Below, piece after piece: positions 10,411 through 22,200 of a stretch of 64,000 nt of DNA. The DNA is from Rheum nobile. Lineage: Eukaryota; Streptophyta; Magnoliopsida; Caryophyllales; Polygonaceae. Numbering within the stretch: the stretch's first letter is position 1; each line of letters begins with the position of its first letter. The notes under the pieces are model-generated. The model worked only from the letters and a program-made list of their open reading frames with translations. It had not been told where the DNA came from and did not search any database. Both the position numbers and the translations under genes were made by a program. Location of the stretch: assembly GCA_027886185.1 (NCBI GenBank), contig WOAB01000583.1, forward strand, positions 7,564,001-7,628,000. Direction: 5' to 3'.

Positions 10411-11952
10411 AACCTCCAAGGTAAATTTATCATGATCATTCTTAGTTAGGGTTTATTAATGAAATACATATACAGGTTTCGACATGAATTTGCAGATATA
10501 AACTACACAATATCCTGGCAACATACAATTCAGAACCAGTCAACATAATAAAAATACTTCAGGTACCTGAAAGACAATTGACATTCCTTGAATTGAATAA
10601 AGAATTCTTGGTTGGTTAGACAATGCCCTTGCCATCTCCACTGTTAGCATTCTTCTGTCCAATGATGTTGTCAAAGACTTGTGAATCTCTTCATAAGCAA
10701 CCCTTCCCCATGGATACTCCCAAAACCTATCCATGTTCTCCAATAGCCTCACATGCTCAGCCTTAACTAGCCTCTTCTTGTCACCTCCAAGCATAATGCC
10801 CTCCACTATCAATAAAAGAGCCAACTTCATTTTGTAATTATCTAAGACTCGATGCTCTTTGAATCTGTTGTACAAATCTTGTACAGTTGTTTTAGGGCCT
10901 GCTGGAGTTCCAAAGAATCTTCTAGTCACTAAACTGTCTCCTTTTGAATCAACATCAGGTAATTCTCCACAATTCAATCCCTTGATAATACCAAACTCTT
11001 GAATTGAAAACCTTAACTCTTTTTCACCCACCTTATACCAAGACTCACACTTCTTCTTTGTTTTCAGTTGTTTGAAAAGAACTGCATGTAATGTCTGTGA
11101 AGAAAAAGATACCTGCTGGAACATCCTCATTATATTGCCAAACGGGCCATCCAATATACGTTTCCAATCAGCAGGTGTGATACTGTTCTCAATATCACGA
11201 ATAAACTGTATCCTACAATTTATGTTCAATCTTCCATAAAATGCTTCACCTCTGTAATAATTGTACATAACCTGCAAATAACGAGAACAATTAAACCATA
11301 AGGACACCCAGCGATGGTTGACAGGATCATCATCTATACAAATAAACAAACCCTAATTTGGATACTGAAGGAAACAATTTCACAAGATTGCCAGGATCTG
11401 GAAATTAGCAAAACTTACATTTTTTTTGAAAGCCATTGGTTCCTCCTTACCTTTACCCTTCTTCAATTTCACAGACTCTTTTTTCTTCACCCCTTTCACC
11501 AGACTGGCCTTCACAACCTTGGCTGGTTCCTCCTTCTTCCCTTTATCCTTCTTCAATTTCACAGATTCTTTCTTCTTCGCTTCCTTCGGAGTACTATCCT
11601 TCACAGCCTTCGCTGGTTCCTCCTTCGCCGGACTTGAATTGGGTAAATCCTTCGCTGGTTTAGGTTTTACACATTTTTTCTTTACAACCTTCCCCGCCTT
11701 CACCGGATTGGCTTTACCTTTTTTCTCCTTCACTGCCGCCTTCGTCGGACTGGTTTTACCTAATTTCTCCTTCAATGGAGCCTTCTCCGGACTGGGTTTC
11801 ACAGCTTTGTTCTTCCCTGCGTTCGCCGGAATCGCATTCTCGCCCTTTTTCTTCTTCACTTCCTTCGCCAGAGTCTCTTCCCTAGCCTTTTTCTTATTCT
11901 GATTTTGCCCCTCATCGTCTTTCCTCTTCCTTTTATCGCCTCTTAGCTTCAT

Positions 11953-12428
11953 TTCTAGGGTTTTCAGACAGAATCAAATAAGGGAAAACATCAAACAATG
12001 ATGAAGAAACCTTCAGTTGCAACAATGGCGGAAACCTTCAGTTGCAACAATGGCTTGAGCAGTTTAAGGCGGAAACCTTCAATTGCACTGCTTTGATTGC
12101 GTTTTCTGTAGGAAAGCAAATGAAGATGTAGATTAATGGAGGGAAGTTAATGGGTTTTTTGTTTCAGATTTTTTTTTTTTCAAAAGTAACTGACACAAGT
12201 TATAAGAAAATGAAGATGTAGTTTATTTTATTATTTTGTTTAGAATATAAAATTCTCAGTCAATTATAAGAAAAGAGTTAATGAAATAACATTTATCTTT
12301 TTCGGAAATTCAACTGAGGGGTAAAATGGGGACAAAAAATCAAAATGGGTAGTTTTTGCTAATTGCTTGCCAAAATGGGTAGTTTTGTAATATGCAAGTC
12401 AAAAACGCCCTTTTTCATGTAAATTCTC
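11953..12428. promoter_or_regulatory. Upstream region of the Ulp1 gene and right terminal region of MULE 1
   Basis: The DNA between the Ulp1 start and the right end holds a local repeat, GAAACCTTCAGTTGCAACAA (copies near 12008 and 12031), and two copies of CAAAATGGGTAGTTTT near the end (12341 and 12371). Promoter function for the minus-strand gene is inferred from position only. Confidence 0.4.
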
Positions 12429-12437
12429 TTTTGTTTT

Positions 12438-12810
12438 TCTAGTTTATGTCTTTAGGGTATAGGTAAGTACATTATTTTAGAAATTTTTGATTAGATGTTA
12501 TTATTTAGAAATTTTAATATTTATATAAAAGGGTTTAAATATTTATTTTTAGGGAATAATTGTTAAAACAAAAAGTTTTAATATATGTCACAATGACATA
12601 AGTTTAAAAAATGGGTAAGAAATTTAGGTTCACTTGAGAGTATGTTACCTCAGTTCATGGTAGGAAAAAATTCAGAATTTATAATGCATGTACCGTTAGA
12701 CCAATTCTAGCTTAAAATTTTTTATTTTTTTATTTGGGTAAAATACATGAAACTCCATCATATTACGTATATCTACCTTAAGAAGTATCAAGTTATATCT
12801 TTGTTAACAA
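12438..12810. other. Host spacer between the two MULEs
   Basis: AT-rich DNA without ORFs or repeats that I recognise. It separates two independent MULE insertions by less than 0.4 kb. Confidence 0.5.
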
Positions 12811-13110
12811 ATAAACAAGGGAAAAAAGCATAAATAGACCATTTTCATTAAGGAGTTCCAAAAATATACCCTAGCATAATAATAGGAAATTAGTAACCCA
12901 TCCATAATACAATTAGACCAAAATATCCCTCAATATGTAACTGCTTCACAAAAATTAAGAAAACCTTCAACCAGAAAATAGCAAACCCTAGTGCTTCCAC
13001 CCACCACCACCCACGCACTACCACCTCTCTGACATCGACGCACCTGCTCCTAGTCGCCAACGCACCCGCTCCAGCGAAACACCCGTTCCGGCGAATCACT
13101 CGGTACGTCA

Positions 13111-13265
13111 GTAGGCTATTGAATTCGTGAACTTGAATTCGTGAACTTGATTTCCGGCAATGTGGTGGCAGTAGGCTATTGAATTGGTGGCTACTGATTT
13201 CCTATATTATATATTTTAGCGTGGTGGCAGTAGGCTATTGAATTGGTGGCAGTAGGCTATTGATT
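13111..13265. repeat. Short direct repeats (GTAGGCTATTGAATT)
   Basis: GTAGGCTATTGA occurs four times in about 160 bp, mostly preceded by GTGGCA. GAATTCGTGAACTTG is doubled at 13121-13150. This is noncoding sub-terminal DNA of MULE 2. Confidence 0.7.
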
Positions 13266-13329
13266 TCATATTTTCCATGAATTCCTGCTTATTTAGTGTA
13301 GCTGCTTCAATTTAGCGTGAGCATATATA

Positions 13330-14050
13330 TTTAGATCATACATAAATTTGTGTAGTAGTATATACATACTTATTACTTATGTAGTAGCATATAAGAAATT
13401 ATCTAAAAGCATACACAAAATTATCTAGTCTACACGAATATTTAGAGGCCTACACAAAATTATCTAGCCTACACGAAATATTATGTAGTAGCCTACACAA
13501 ATATTATTTAGAGGCCTACATGAACTTATGTAGTAGCTTACACAAAACTTATGTAGTATCTTACACGAAACCTATATAATAGTTTCGTGTTACTGCGTTG
13601 CTCGAATCATCCTTGAACAAGTTAGAAAATATATGGAAAAGATCCATGTATCCTACTTAATAATTTTGTGTCAGCTATTCAAATTTTGTGTATCCTACTA
13701 TAAAATTTCGTGTAAACTATAACATCAATTGTGCAGTGTATTTAATTTCGTGTAAACTACAACATAATTCATGTAAGTCTACTACATACTTAAATGTAAG
13801 CTAAGCCTAATAAATTATGTGGAAGTCTACATGAATATTATGTAGAAGCACTTTCTTTATCTACTTAATAATTTTGTGTATCCTACTATAAAATTTTGTG
13901 TAAAGTATAACATATCCTACTATAAAATTTCGTGTAAACTGTTTAATTTCATGTAAACTATAACATAATTCATGTAACTCTACTACATACTTAAGTGTTA
14001 AAAACAACCAACCTAAGTTATAGAAACATAAGGTCCATCACAAAAAAATG
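13330..14050. repeat. Dispersed motif field 'TACACGAAAT / TATGTAGTAG' in MULE 2, left arm
   Basis: Variants of TACACGAAATTATGTAG and its complement ATTTCGTGTAAACTA occur every 20-50 bp on both strands, for example at 13470, 13550, 13690 and 13930. No ORF is present. The same vocabulary reappears in the right arm. Confidence 0.7.
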
Positions 14051-14052
14051 AT

Positions 14053-14253
14053 TTAGTCTTGTAAAAAGGGCCAACTCCATTGCCTCATAAAAATGTCAAA
14101 TGTTATCTGCTCTCTATATGCTGGGATATACTCGTAACAAATGAGGGACATGTCTCTACATCCAGAAGCAAGGAACTCTATGTACTTCACAGTATAGATG
14201 CCGTAACTCCCACTGCAATTAAACACCAAATCAACATTTATTAACTTGTACAT
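14053..14253 (-). pseudogene. Ulp1 protease C-terminal remnant of MULE 2, catalytic Cys replaced
   Basis: The minus strand encodes GSYGIYTVKYIEFLASG and then about 40 residues ending IFMRQWSWPFLQD. This lines up with the GDCGIYALKHIW active-site block of the intact-looking Ulp1 copy in MULE 1, but TAC (Tyr) stands where the nucleophilic Cys should be. A splice acceptor-like run precedes it (14254-14290). No other protease exon is recognisable nearby. It is a decayed exon of an Ulp1-type MULE gene. Confidence 0.65.
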
Positions 14254-14823
14254 TTATTGAACTATACTAATAGACAATAATTTATCACAAAACTTGTATA
14301 CCTTTCTTTGTTTACAGGTAGATTTGGTACCCGTCGAATCTAAAATGGGTAATAAATCTGGTCACCTAACTCTTCAAATAATCCGGTTCTTCTCATATAT
14401 TCAGCAAATATGGACGCTAAATTAATTTACATTAAAATCTACTTTACACTAAAACCGTGTAATCTTCTCTACATTAAATCTCGTATACACGATTTTTTTT
14501 TAAAAAAATAATATCACTCATTGTTACATAGTTACATAAATTTTGTTTACACTAATTTAGTTTACATCAATCAATGTTACATAAAATCCCAAAAAAATCA
14601 TTTAATCTATCTTACCTACACAAAAAGAATTCATCTACTTCTTTACACTAAAATCGTATACCCTTACTTACTTTACACTAAATTCTACTTTATACTAAAA
14701 TCTACTTTTACACAAAAAATTAATCTACTTATATAAATTTTATTTACATAACATCGTGTAATCTCATCTACATAAAATCTCATCTACACGAAAACTAGGT
14801 GTACCCTAAATTACTTTACACTG

Positions 14824-15954
14824 TGTTGGATCGAAACCAAGTGTTAGTAACAAAGTAAAGCACTGTTCCTATATAGGGAACGGTACCTTTGTACAGCGGA
14901 ATATCACAAATAACAACACAATCACGTAGAGATGAAAACCAAATCAACCAACTTGTTGACAAGGAAAAACATCTACCTCTAGGTGTTACCCTAGCGGGAT
15001 TTCAAAGTATACTTCTTTTATTGATAAACACGAGCTACACAAGTCAAGCAAAGATCCCACGTAAACTAGATTTCTCTACTAGAATACTCTCTAAGCTTAA
15101 CAACCCTTAGCACGTATTACCAACTCACAGCAAACTTGAAACTACGTAAAAGTTACCTCATTCACCTTAGAAACTTCGCCTATGAAGCTCCTAAAGATCG
15201 CAACTCTCCTTGACGTAGGAACGGCTCTGTCGTTCCCTTGAGCCAACAGCCTTGAAACTCGCCTCTTGAACTCCAAGCTGTGTTCTTGCTCTCCAATGGC
15301 TACTTAGAAACCTTCAAAGCTCCTAATGCCGTCTCTCTTGGATGCTCCTCTTTCTCTCTTGGAAGCATGTCAAACTAGGTTGATAATGCCTTGTATTTAT
15401 AGGCCTCCAAAGAATGACGAAAATATAATTTATTTATAGTCTAATCTGATATATTATCCCGTAAATAACATTATATCTTTCCATCAAACTATTTCCTAAA
15501 ATACCACAAACAATATCTTCCAACTTGACATTATCTTGTTTCCATAAATAGATCTTATCTCTCCATGATAATTCTGACCCATTATCTACAAGATATAATC
15601 TCCACTTTCCTTGTATAAACGTCTCTTTGTGCTCCAAGCAAACATTTAAAACCCTAGACGCAATATCTCGCGATTTGCCTCTTCGCTAGGAACGTTGACA
15701 ACTTTCTGCTTTGTTTTCCTTGTTCCCTGGAATCTCCATTCATTCTCTTCTTCTTAAGCTCTGATGCTCTTGTTCCCACTATTCCCTAGGATGAATGATC
15801 CATTGGTCACAACCATTGTTCCCTAAAACTTTTACAGATAGCTCGCATACTTTCTGTTGTTCCCTGAAACACTACTTAAGAACAAACCATCAAATACATG
15901 GTGTTTATCATCATCAAAATACCTAAGGTTCCTTGAGGAAACCTTCTTTTAACA
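14824..15954 (-). repeat. 3' LTR of the gag-only copia element (1131 bp)
   Basis: This is the complete form of the LTR, TGTTGGATCG to TTTAACA in plus reading. It is highly similar to 18648-19290 over the shared parts, but contains about 488 bp (near 15269-15756) missing from the other copy. Confidence 0.88.
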
Positions 15955-16399
15955 ATTTCCCCCTTTTTGATGATGACAAACCCATCTTAAAAAATGCACA
16001 ATAAAGCGATATCAAAACAAGAGATATGCACATGCACAATCAACAATCATGGATAAGTTCCCCCTAAGAAATATATCCAGTAACGAACTCTTCAACCTCT
16101 TAATCCGAATTCCTTCCACATTTTCCCCCTTTTGACATCATCAAAAAGACCTTGAAAACCTTAAAAGAATGGAACATCAGATTATCACATGAAACATAAA
16201 TTTCATCAAGAGTTCTCCACATAAGTTACTACGCATGCAATGAGTGATAAAACATATAATCACAATCATCAAGAAGCAACTTCACCACACATATCAGAAA
16301 ACGTTACAAAAGAATCAAGAGATAAGGATATTAACTGCTCGGTTCTTTTGAGAAGGGATGTGTTAGACATGCCACGAAGTTTCCTAGTTGAAGACCTTT

Positions 16400-18596
16400 A
16401 CCTTCCACACTTGGACTGTTCTATCTTCAAGCAAAACTTCCTTTCATGGCTTCTTTTGTCTCATTGTTCCCTTCCGAAACATCTTTGTACACATCTTCAC
16501 ACTGTTCCTTTTGGAACTTTTCTTTATTCTGATATTTTTCTTTTCTCTTTTTTTTAAGGAAATGTTTTCTTCTTTTCTTCTTCTTTTCATCAAGTAACAT
16601 TCTGATTTCTTTTTCTTTTTGCTGAGGGAACGGTCCCTCTTCTGCAACTTCAGCCAATCTTCAATGTTCAATGGGTAGTGTTCCCTTTGAATTGAACTTT
16701 CACCCAAGCTCTTGGAATCTTCAAGATCCTCAACCGAAACAACCTCATGGCGATCGTTCCTGAAAGCATAGTGCCCACGTTGTTCCCATCTCCCATAGCT
16801 TTCCATAGGCTTCTGCTGTGGAGAAGCCTTTCTTCCTTGAAGCCACGTTTCCTTGTGTGGTGTCTTTCTCTCAGGCCTTGGTTGGTGCCGACTTGCACCT
16901 TATGCACTTGATTTTGCCTTAGGAGCAACGTAGCCTAAACCAGCGGTACTGTTCCTAGTGGCTTGCTTAAGCCAAATCTTGTGCGCTTTCGTTCCTGCAT
17001 ACCAAGATTGGTTAGTAGAACCATTATTTTCAAGAAGACTTACCTTAGCCTCCAAATGCTTGTTCCGGTCGTTGACACTCTGCAACTTCCTTTGTAGAAG
17101 GAACAATTCCTCCTTGTCTTCAGCCTCAACACCTGGTTATTCCATAACAAACCGCAGCTCATACAACTTTTTCTCATTCTTAAGGTTAGTTGCAACAAGC
17201 TTATCAACCCTAAGTTTTATCTTTTCCAACTCAGTTTGGTCAGATGTAACAGTTCCCTCCTTAGAACTAGCATTCTCCAAGTCTTCTAAAAGTTGTAACT
17301 TTTCTTTCTCAAGACTCTTCACCTTAGCATGTAGTTCCTTGTTCTTAAAACTCAAATCTTCAGTATTAGATTTAAGAATAGCACACTCATCACAAGATAA
17401 GGAATAACTAGCAGCATCAAGTTGTTCACTCAACTCTTCCTTTTCCCTATAAACTTTCTCAATAAAGACTATTAGGGAACGCTTGCTATAACCCTTCAAT
17501 TCATTGTAAATATCAGAGTTGCTTAACTCATCCTCGGAAACAGAAGCACACTGTTCCTTAGCCACCAAACACAACTTGGTATTTGCCTATGACTCCGGTT
17601 CAGATTCGGAATCACTTTCCCATGTGGCAACAAAGGTTTTCTCCTTTCCCTTGCCCTTTTCCTTCCTGGAAGAGTCATCATCATCCTCCGACTCCTTCTT
17701 CTGGGGACAGTCCCTAGCAATGTGCCACTTTCCTTGAAAATTGTAGCAAACAATGTTAGGATTCTTCTTGAAAGACTTGCCTTGATCCTTGCGATCCTTG
17801 TCTTTCTTGTTGAGGAGGCCCCTCATAGCATTCATGATGAGCGCCACTTCTGGGTCCTTGTCCTTCTTGCCCGCCTTTACTTGCTTCAACGCTTTGGAAA
17901 CTTTCAAGGCCATCGTTCCCTTCTGGGGACTTTCATCTTCATAAGATTTCAGCTTGTCTTCATGAGAAGTGAGATATCCTATGAGGTGTTCCAAAGGTAA
18001 GGAACTCAGATCCTTGGCTTCTTCAATCGCCGTTACCTTAGGAATCCACTTCTTGGGTAGACTTCGCATCACCTTTCGAACTTGATCTTCAGTGGTGTAC
18101 ACCTTTCCCAAACAAGTTAGCTCATTAACAATAACATTGAAACGAGCAAACATCTCTTTTATGGATTCATCCTTTTCCATCTTAAACAACTCATATTGTT
18201 TGACAAGAAGATCTATCTTGTTTTTCTTAACCTCAATGGAACCGTCGTGAGTCGCACACAACATGTCCCACATTTTCTTAGCACTTGTGCAAGCCGAAAC
18301 CCTGCTATACTCACTATCACATAATGCATGGATAAAAGTTTCATAGCCTTGTGGTTCTTAGAGATCACCTTCTTGTCCTCGTCATCTCAGTCACCCTTTG
18401 ATTTGGGAACGGTCTCACCTTTATCGTTCTTCACGGAAGGAACAACTAGTCCGTCAACCACAATGTCCCAAAGGTCCAAGTCCTCACATTTGATGAAGAT
18501 CTCCATCTTTTTCTTCCACCAACCGAATTTCTCTCCTTCGAAGAGAGGAGGACGCGCCATTGAGTATCCTTGACTGTTCCCATCGTGGGTACTCAT
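16400..18596 (-). pseudogene. gag: Copia gag-like polyprotein (UBN2-type gag, zinc knuckle, coiled coil), broken
   Basis: The minus frame starts MSTHDGNSQGYSMARPP and continues FEGEKFGWWKKKMEIFI, the usual start of plant copia gag. A TGA follows PKSKGD (near 18389-18391) and a frameshift lies near 18330. The reading then resumes as MWDMLCATHDGS (18273) through the conserved gag core to the knuckle CYNFQGKWHIARDC, in which the second Cys of CX2C is replaced (CYNF). Further stops occur at 17587-17589, 17137-17139 and near 16919, but coiled-coil sequence continues (YREKEELSEQLDAASYSL; NDRNKHLEAKVSLLE) to a Lys-rich end near 16400. The family is clear; the gene is dead. Confidence 0.8.
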
Positions 18597-18633
18597 CTTT
18601 TCCTGAAAACTAACACAAATCTAGAGCAACCTT

Positions 18634-18645
18634 GCTCTGATACCA
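18634..18645 (-). other. Primer binding site (Met tRNA type)
   Basis: The minus strand reads TGGTATCAGAGC two bases inside the 5' LTR end. This is the standard initiator-Met tRNA primer site of plant retroelements and fixes the element's orientation. Confidence 0.9.
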
Positions 18646-18647
18646 AT

Positions 18648-19290
18648 TGTTAGATCGAAACCAAGTGTTAGTAACAAAGTAAAGCACTGTTCCTATATAG
18701 GGAACGATACCTTTGCACAGCGGAATATCACAAATAACAACACAATCACGTAGAAAGGAAAACCAAATCAACCAACTTGTTGACAAGGAAAAACCTCTAC
18801 CTCTAGGTGTTACCCTAGCAGGATTTCAAAGTATACTTCTTTTATTGATAAACACGAGCTACACAAGTCAAGCAAAGATCCCACGTAAACTAGATTTCCC
18901 TACTAGAATACTCTCTAAGCTTAACAACCCTTAGCACGTATTACCAACTCACAGCAAACTTGAAACTACGTAAAAGTTACCTCCTTCACCTCAGAAACTT
19001 CGCCTATGAAGCTCCTAAAGATCGCAACTCTCCTTGACGTAGGAACGGCTCTGTCGTTCCCTTGAGTCAACAACCTTGAAACTCGCCTCTTAAGCTCTGA
19101 TGCTCTTGTTCCCACTGTTCCCTAGGATGACTGATCCATTGGTCACAACCATTGTTCCCTAAAACTTTTACAGATAGATCGCATACTTTCTATTGTTCCC
19201 TGAAACACTACTTAAGAACAAACCATCAAATGCATGGTGTTTATCATCATCAAAACACCTAAGGTTCGTTGAGGAAACCTTCTTTCAACA
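18648..19290 (-). repeat. 5' LTR of the gag-only copia element (643 bp, internally deleted)
   Basis: It is collinear with 14824-15954 except for one missing segment; the junction reads CGCCTCTTAAGCTCTG. The sister copy has CGCCTCTT and, about 488 bp on, CTTCTTAAGCTCTG, so the loss probably occurred between short CTT-containing repeats. Confidence 0.88.
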
Positions 19291-22200
19291 CACTGAAATC
19301 TACTTTACGCTAAAATCGTGTACCCTAAGTAACGTTACACTAAAATCGTTTTTACACTAAAAACTTTTCTACTTACATAAATTACTTTACATTAAAATCT
19401 ACTTTACACTAAAACCGTGTAATTTTCTCTACATTAAATCTCATATACACGGATTTAAAAAAAAATCATTTATATATATCACTCATTGTTACATAGTTAC
19501 ATAAATTTTGTTTACACTAATTTAGTTTACATCAATCAATGTTACATAAAATCCCAAAAAAATCATGTAATCTATCTTACCTACACAAAATTTATATAAG
19601 TAGATAAATCGTGTACCCTTACTTACTTTACACTAAATTTTACTTTATACTAAAATCTACTTTTACACAAAAAATTTATCTACTTATATAAATTTTTTTT
19701 ACATAAAAAAGGCTCATCTAAAACCATGTACCCTTAATTACCTTACACTAACATCGTGTAATCTCATCTACATAAAATCTCATATACACGAAAACTAGGT
19801 GTAACCTAAATTACTTTACACTAAAATCGTGTACCCTAAGTTACGTTACATTAAAATCGTTTTTACACTAAAAACTTCTCTACTTACATAAATTTTATTT
19901 ACACTAGTTAAATTACATCAAAATTCGTGTAATCTATCTTACCTACATGAAAAAACACAACTTTAACCAAAAGTACCGAACTAGAAAAGAGGCGAACTTG
20001 CAACTTAAATCAAAACTAGAGAATTAAATATGATAGATGCAATACTAAAACCACAAAAAGCACGAACTATACATACTTGAATAGCAGTTAAACCAAAACT
20101 AAGGAATTAAATATAATGTGTGCAGGCAATATCGGTGAAAAGCATGAAAATTGAAAGCTTACAACTAATGGCGGCAACGGCAAGCAATATCGGTGACTGT
20201 CACCACGCACCAAAACTAAGGAACTAAAAGCATGAATTAATACTTGAATGGCGGTGGCGGCGGCAAGCAATATCGGTGACTGTCACCACGCACGAACTAA
20301 AGATTACAACTAATGGCGGCGGCAAGCACTGATATGATCGATCGATTGAATTAAATATGATAACGGCGGCGGAGCGTGACAGAGGGCTAGCGTGAAGGCA
20401 GCGGTAGAGGTTGGAGACAATTGTGTAGCAGACAATTGAAAGCTTACAATTAGGTTAATTAGATTAGGGATAGTTTAGTCATTAAAAAGTAAATAAATAA
20501 AAATATTAAAAATATTAAAGAAGGGGGTACACTTTTGGAAAGAGATTATGAAAAGGGGATTATTGGAGGATTCTTCTCAATAAACAACCACCCAACTCAC
20601 AAGAATTGGATGCCAATCTACTTTACACTGAAATCTACTTTACGCTAAAATCGTGTACCCTAAGTAACGTTACACTAAAATCGTTTTTACACTAAAAACT
20701 TTTCTACTTACATAAATTACTTTACATTAAAATCTACTTTACACTAAAACCGTGTAATCTTCTCTACATTAAATCTCATATACACGGATTTAAAAAAAAA
20801 TCATTTATATCACTCATTGTTACATAGTTACATAAATTTTGTTTACACTAATTTAGTTTACATCAATCAATGTTACATAAAATCCCAAAAAAATCATGTA
20901 ATTTATCTTACCTACACAAAATTTATATAAGTAGATAAATCGTGTACCCTTACTTACTTTACACTAAATTTTATTTTATACTAAAATCTACTTTTACACA
21001 AAAAATTTATCTACTTATATAAATTTTGTTTACATAAAAAAGGCTCATCTAAAATCATATACCCTTAATTACTTTACACTAACATCGTGTAATCTCATCT
21101 ACATAAAATCTCATATACACGAAAACTAGGTGTAACCTAAATTACTTTACACTAAAATCGTGTACCCTAAGTTACGTTACACTAAAATCGTTTTTACACT
21201 AAAAACTTCTCTACTTACATAAATTTTATTTACACTAGTTAAATTACATCAAAATTCGTGTAATCTATCTTACCTACATGAAAAAACACAACTTTAACCA
21301 AAAGTACCGAACTAGAAAAGAGGCGAACTTGCAACTTAAATCAAAACTAGAGAATTAAATACGATAGATGCAACACTAAAACCACAAAAAGCACGAACTA
21401 TACATACTTGAATAGCAGTTAAACCAAAAGTACCGAACTAGAAAAGAGGCAAACTTGCAACTTAAATCAAAACTAGAGAATTAAATATGATAGATGCAAT
21501 ACTAAAACCACAAAAAGCACGAACTATACATACTTGAATAGCAGTTAAACCAAAACTAAGGAATTAAATATAATGTGTGCAGGCAATATCGGTGAAAAGC
21601 ATGAATTAAAAGCATGAAAATTGAAATCTTACAACTAATGGCGGCGACGACAAGCAATATCGGTGACTGTCACCATGCACCAAAACTAAGGAACTAAAAG
21701 CATGAATTAATACTTGAATGGCGGTGGCGGCGGCAAGCAATATCGGTGACTGTCACCACGCACGAACTAAAGAGTACAACTAATGGCGGCGGCAAGCACT
21801 GATATGATCGATCGATTGAATTAAATATGATAACGGCGGCGGAGCGCGACGGAGGGCTAGCGCGAAGGCAGCGGTAGAGGTTGGAGACAATTGTGTAGCA
21901 GACAATTGAAAGCTTACAATTAGGTTAATTAGATTAGGGATAGTTTAGTCATTAAAAAGTAAATAAATTAAAAAATTAAAAATATTAAAGAAGGGGTACA
22001 CTTTTGGAAAGAGATTATGAAAAGGGGATTATTGGAGGATTCTTCTCAATAAACAACCACCCAACTCACAAGAATTGGATGCCAATCTACTTTACACTGA
22101 AATCTACTTTACGCTAAAATCGTGTACCCTAAGTAACGTTACACTAAAATCGTTTTTACACTAAAAACTTCTCTACTTACATAAATTTTATTTACACTAG

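Larger units (their letters stand above)
7417..11952 (-). pseudogene. DUF1985-Ulp1 (C48) protease gene of MULE 1, seven exons, several lesions
   Basis: Plant MULEs often carry Ulp1-like SUMO-protease genes with an N-terminal DUF1985 domain. Exons read from splice signals are about 11952-11420 (Lys/Pro-rich tail), 11271-10567 (DUF1985: LKTKKKCESWYKVGEKELRF, then an MKLALLLIVEGIMLG block), 10013-8985, 8892-8396, 8310-8220, 8140-7650 and 7564-7417. Exon 3 starts IWIWESVPSLG, continues DUF1985 and then becomes acidic. Exons 5-7 encode the protease: WLTDK joins HMDEVL, then the catalytic His (DHWITLQIDL), the Asp (NVYDC) and the Cys (SGDCGIYALKHIW). Lesions are a TAG at 7847-7849 between His and Asp, a TAG at 9121-9123, and a CACTA fragment inserted at about 9172-9236 that shifts the frame. 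The triad residues themselves survive. Exon edges are by eye. Confidence 0.8.
603..12428. mobile_element. Mutator-like element 1, 11.8 kb, carrying mudrA, GRF, DUF1985-Ulp1 genes
   Basis: The element is bounded by a perfect 9-bp direct repeat, TTTTGTTTT, at 594-602 and 12429-12437; 9 bp is the Mutator target-duplication length. The ends are short imperfect inverted repeats: GAATTCACGGGAA at 606-618 against the complement of 12414-12426 (10 of 13). Further in, a run close to AATACCCATTTTG (648-659) matches the complement of two copies near 12341 and 12371. Inside are a MULE transposase on the plus strand, a GRF-finger gene, a small unknown minus-strand ORF and a minus-strand DUF1985-Ulp1 gene. 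That content is known from Ulp1-carrying plant MULEs. The T-rich duplication could arise by chance, but it coincides with the inverted ends. Nonsense codons in the transposase and Ulp1 genes indicate decay. Confidence 0.8.
14824..19290 (-). mobile_element. Gag-only Ty1/copia-type LTR retrotransposon, nested in MULE 2
   Basis: The element is flanked by the 5-bp duplication CACTG (14819-14823 and 19291-19295). It reads on the minus strand: 5' LTR 18648-19290, primer site TGGTATCAGAGC (complement of 18634-18645, initiator Met tRNA type) two bases inside, a gag-like gene, a purine tract (complement of about 15957-15966) and 3' LTR 14824-15954. LTR ends are TGTT...AACA on both strands. No protease, integrase or reverse transcriptase is found, so it depended on a partner element. 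Confidence 0.88.

Noticed and set aside
12890..13099. Minus-strand ORF with GC-richer codons near the left end of MULE 2
   Set aside because: It has no domain and overlaps the terminal region; the Ala/Arg bias follows local CACC repeats.
20088..20270. Minus-strand ORF repeated at 22507-22689
   Set aside because: Repetition comes from the tandem copies of the MULE 2 right end. The sequence has no family resemblance and overlaps noncoding motif DNA.
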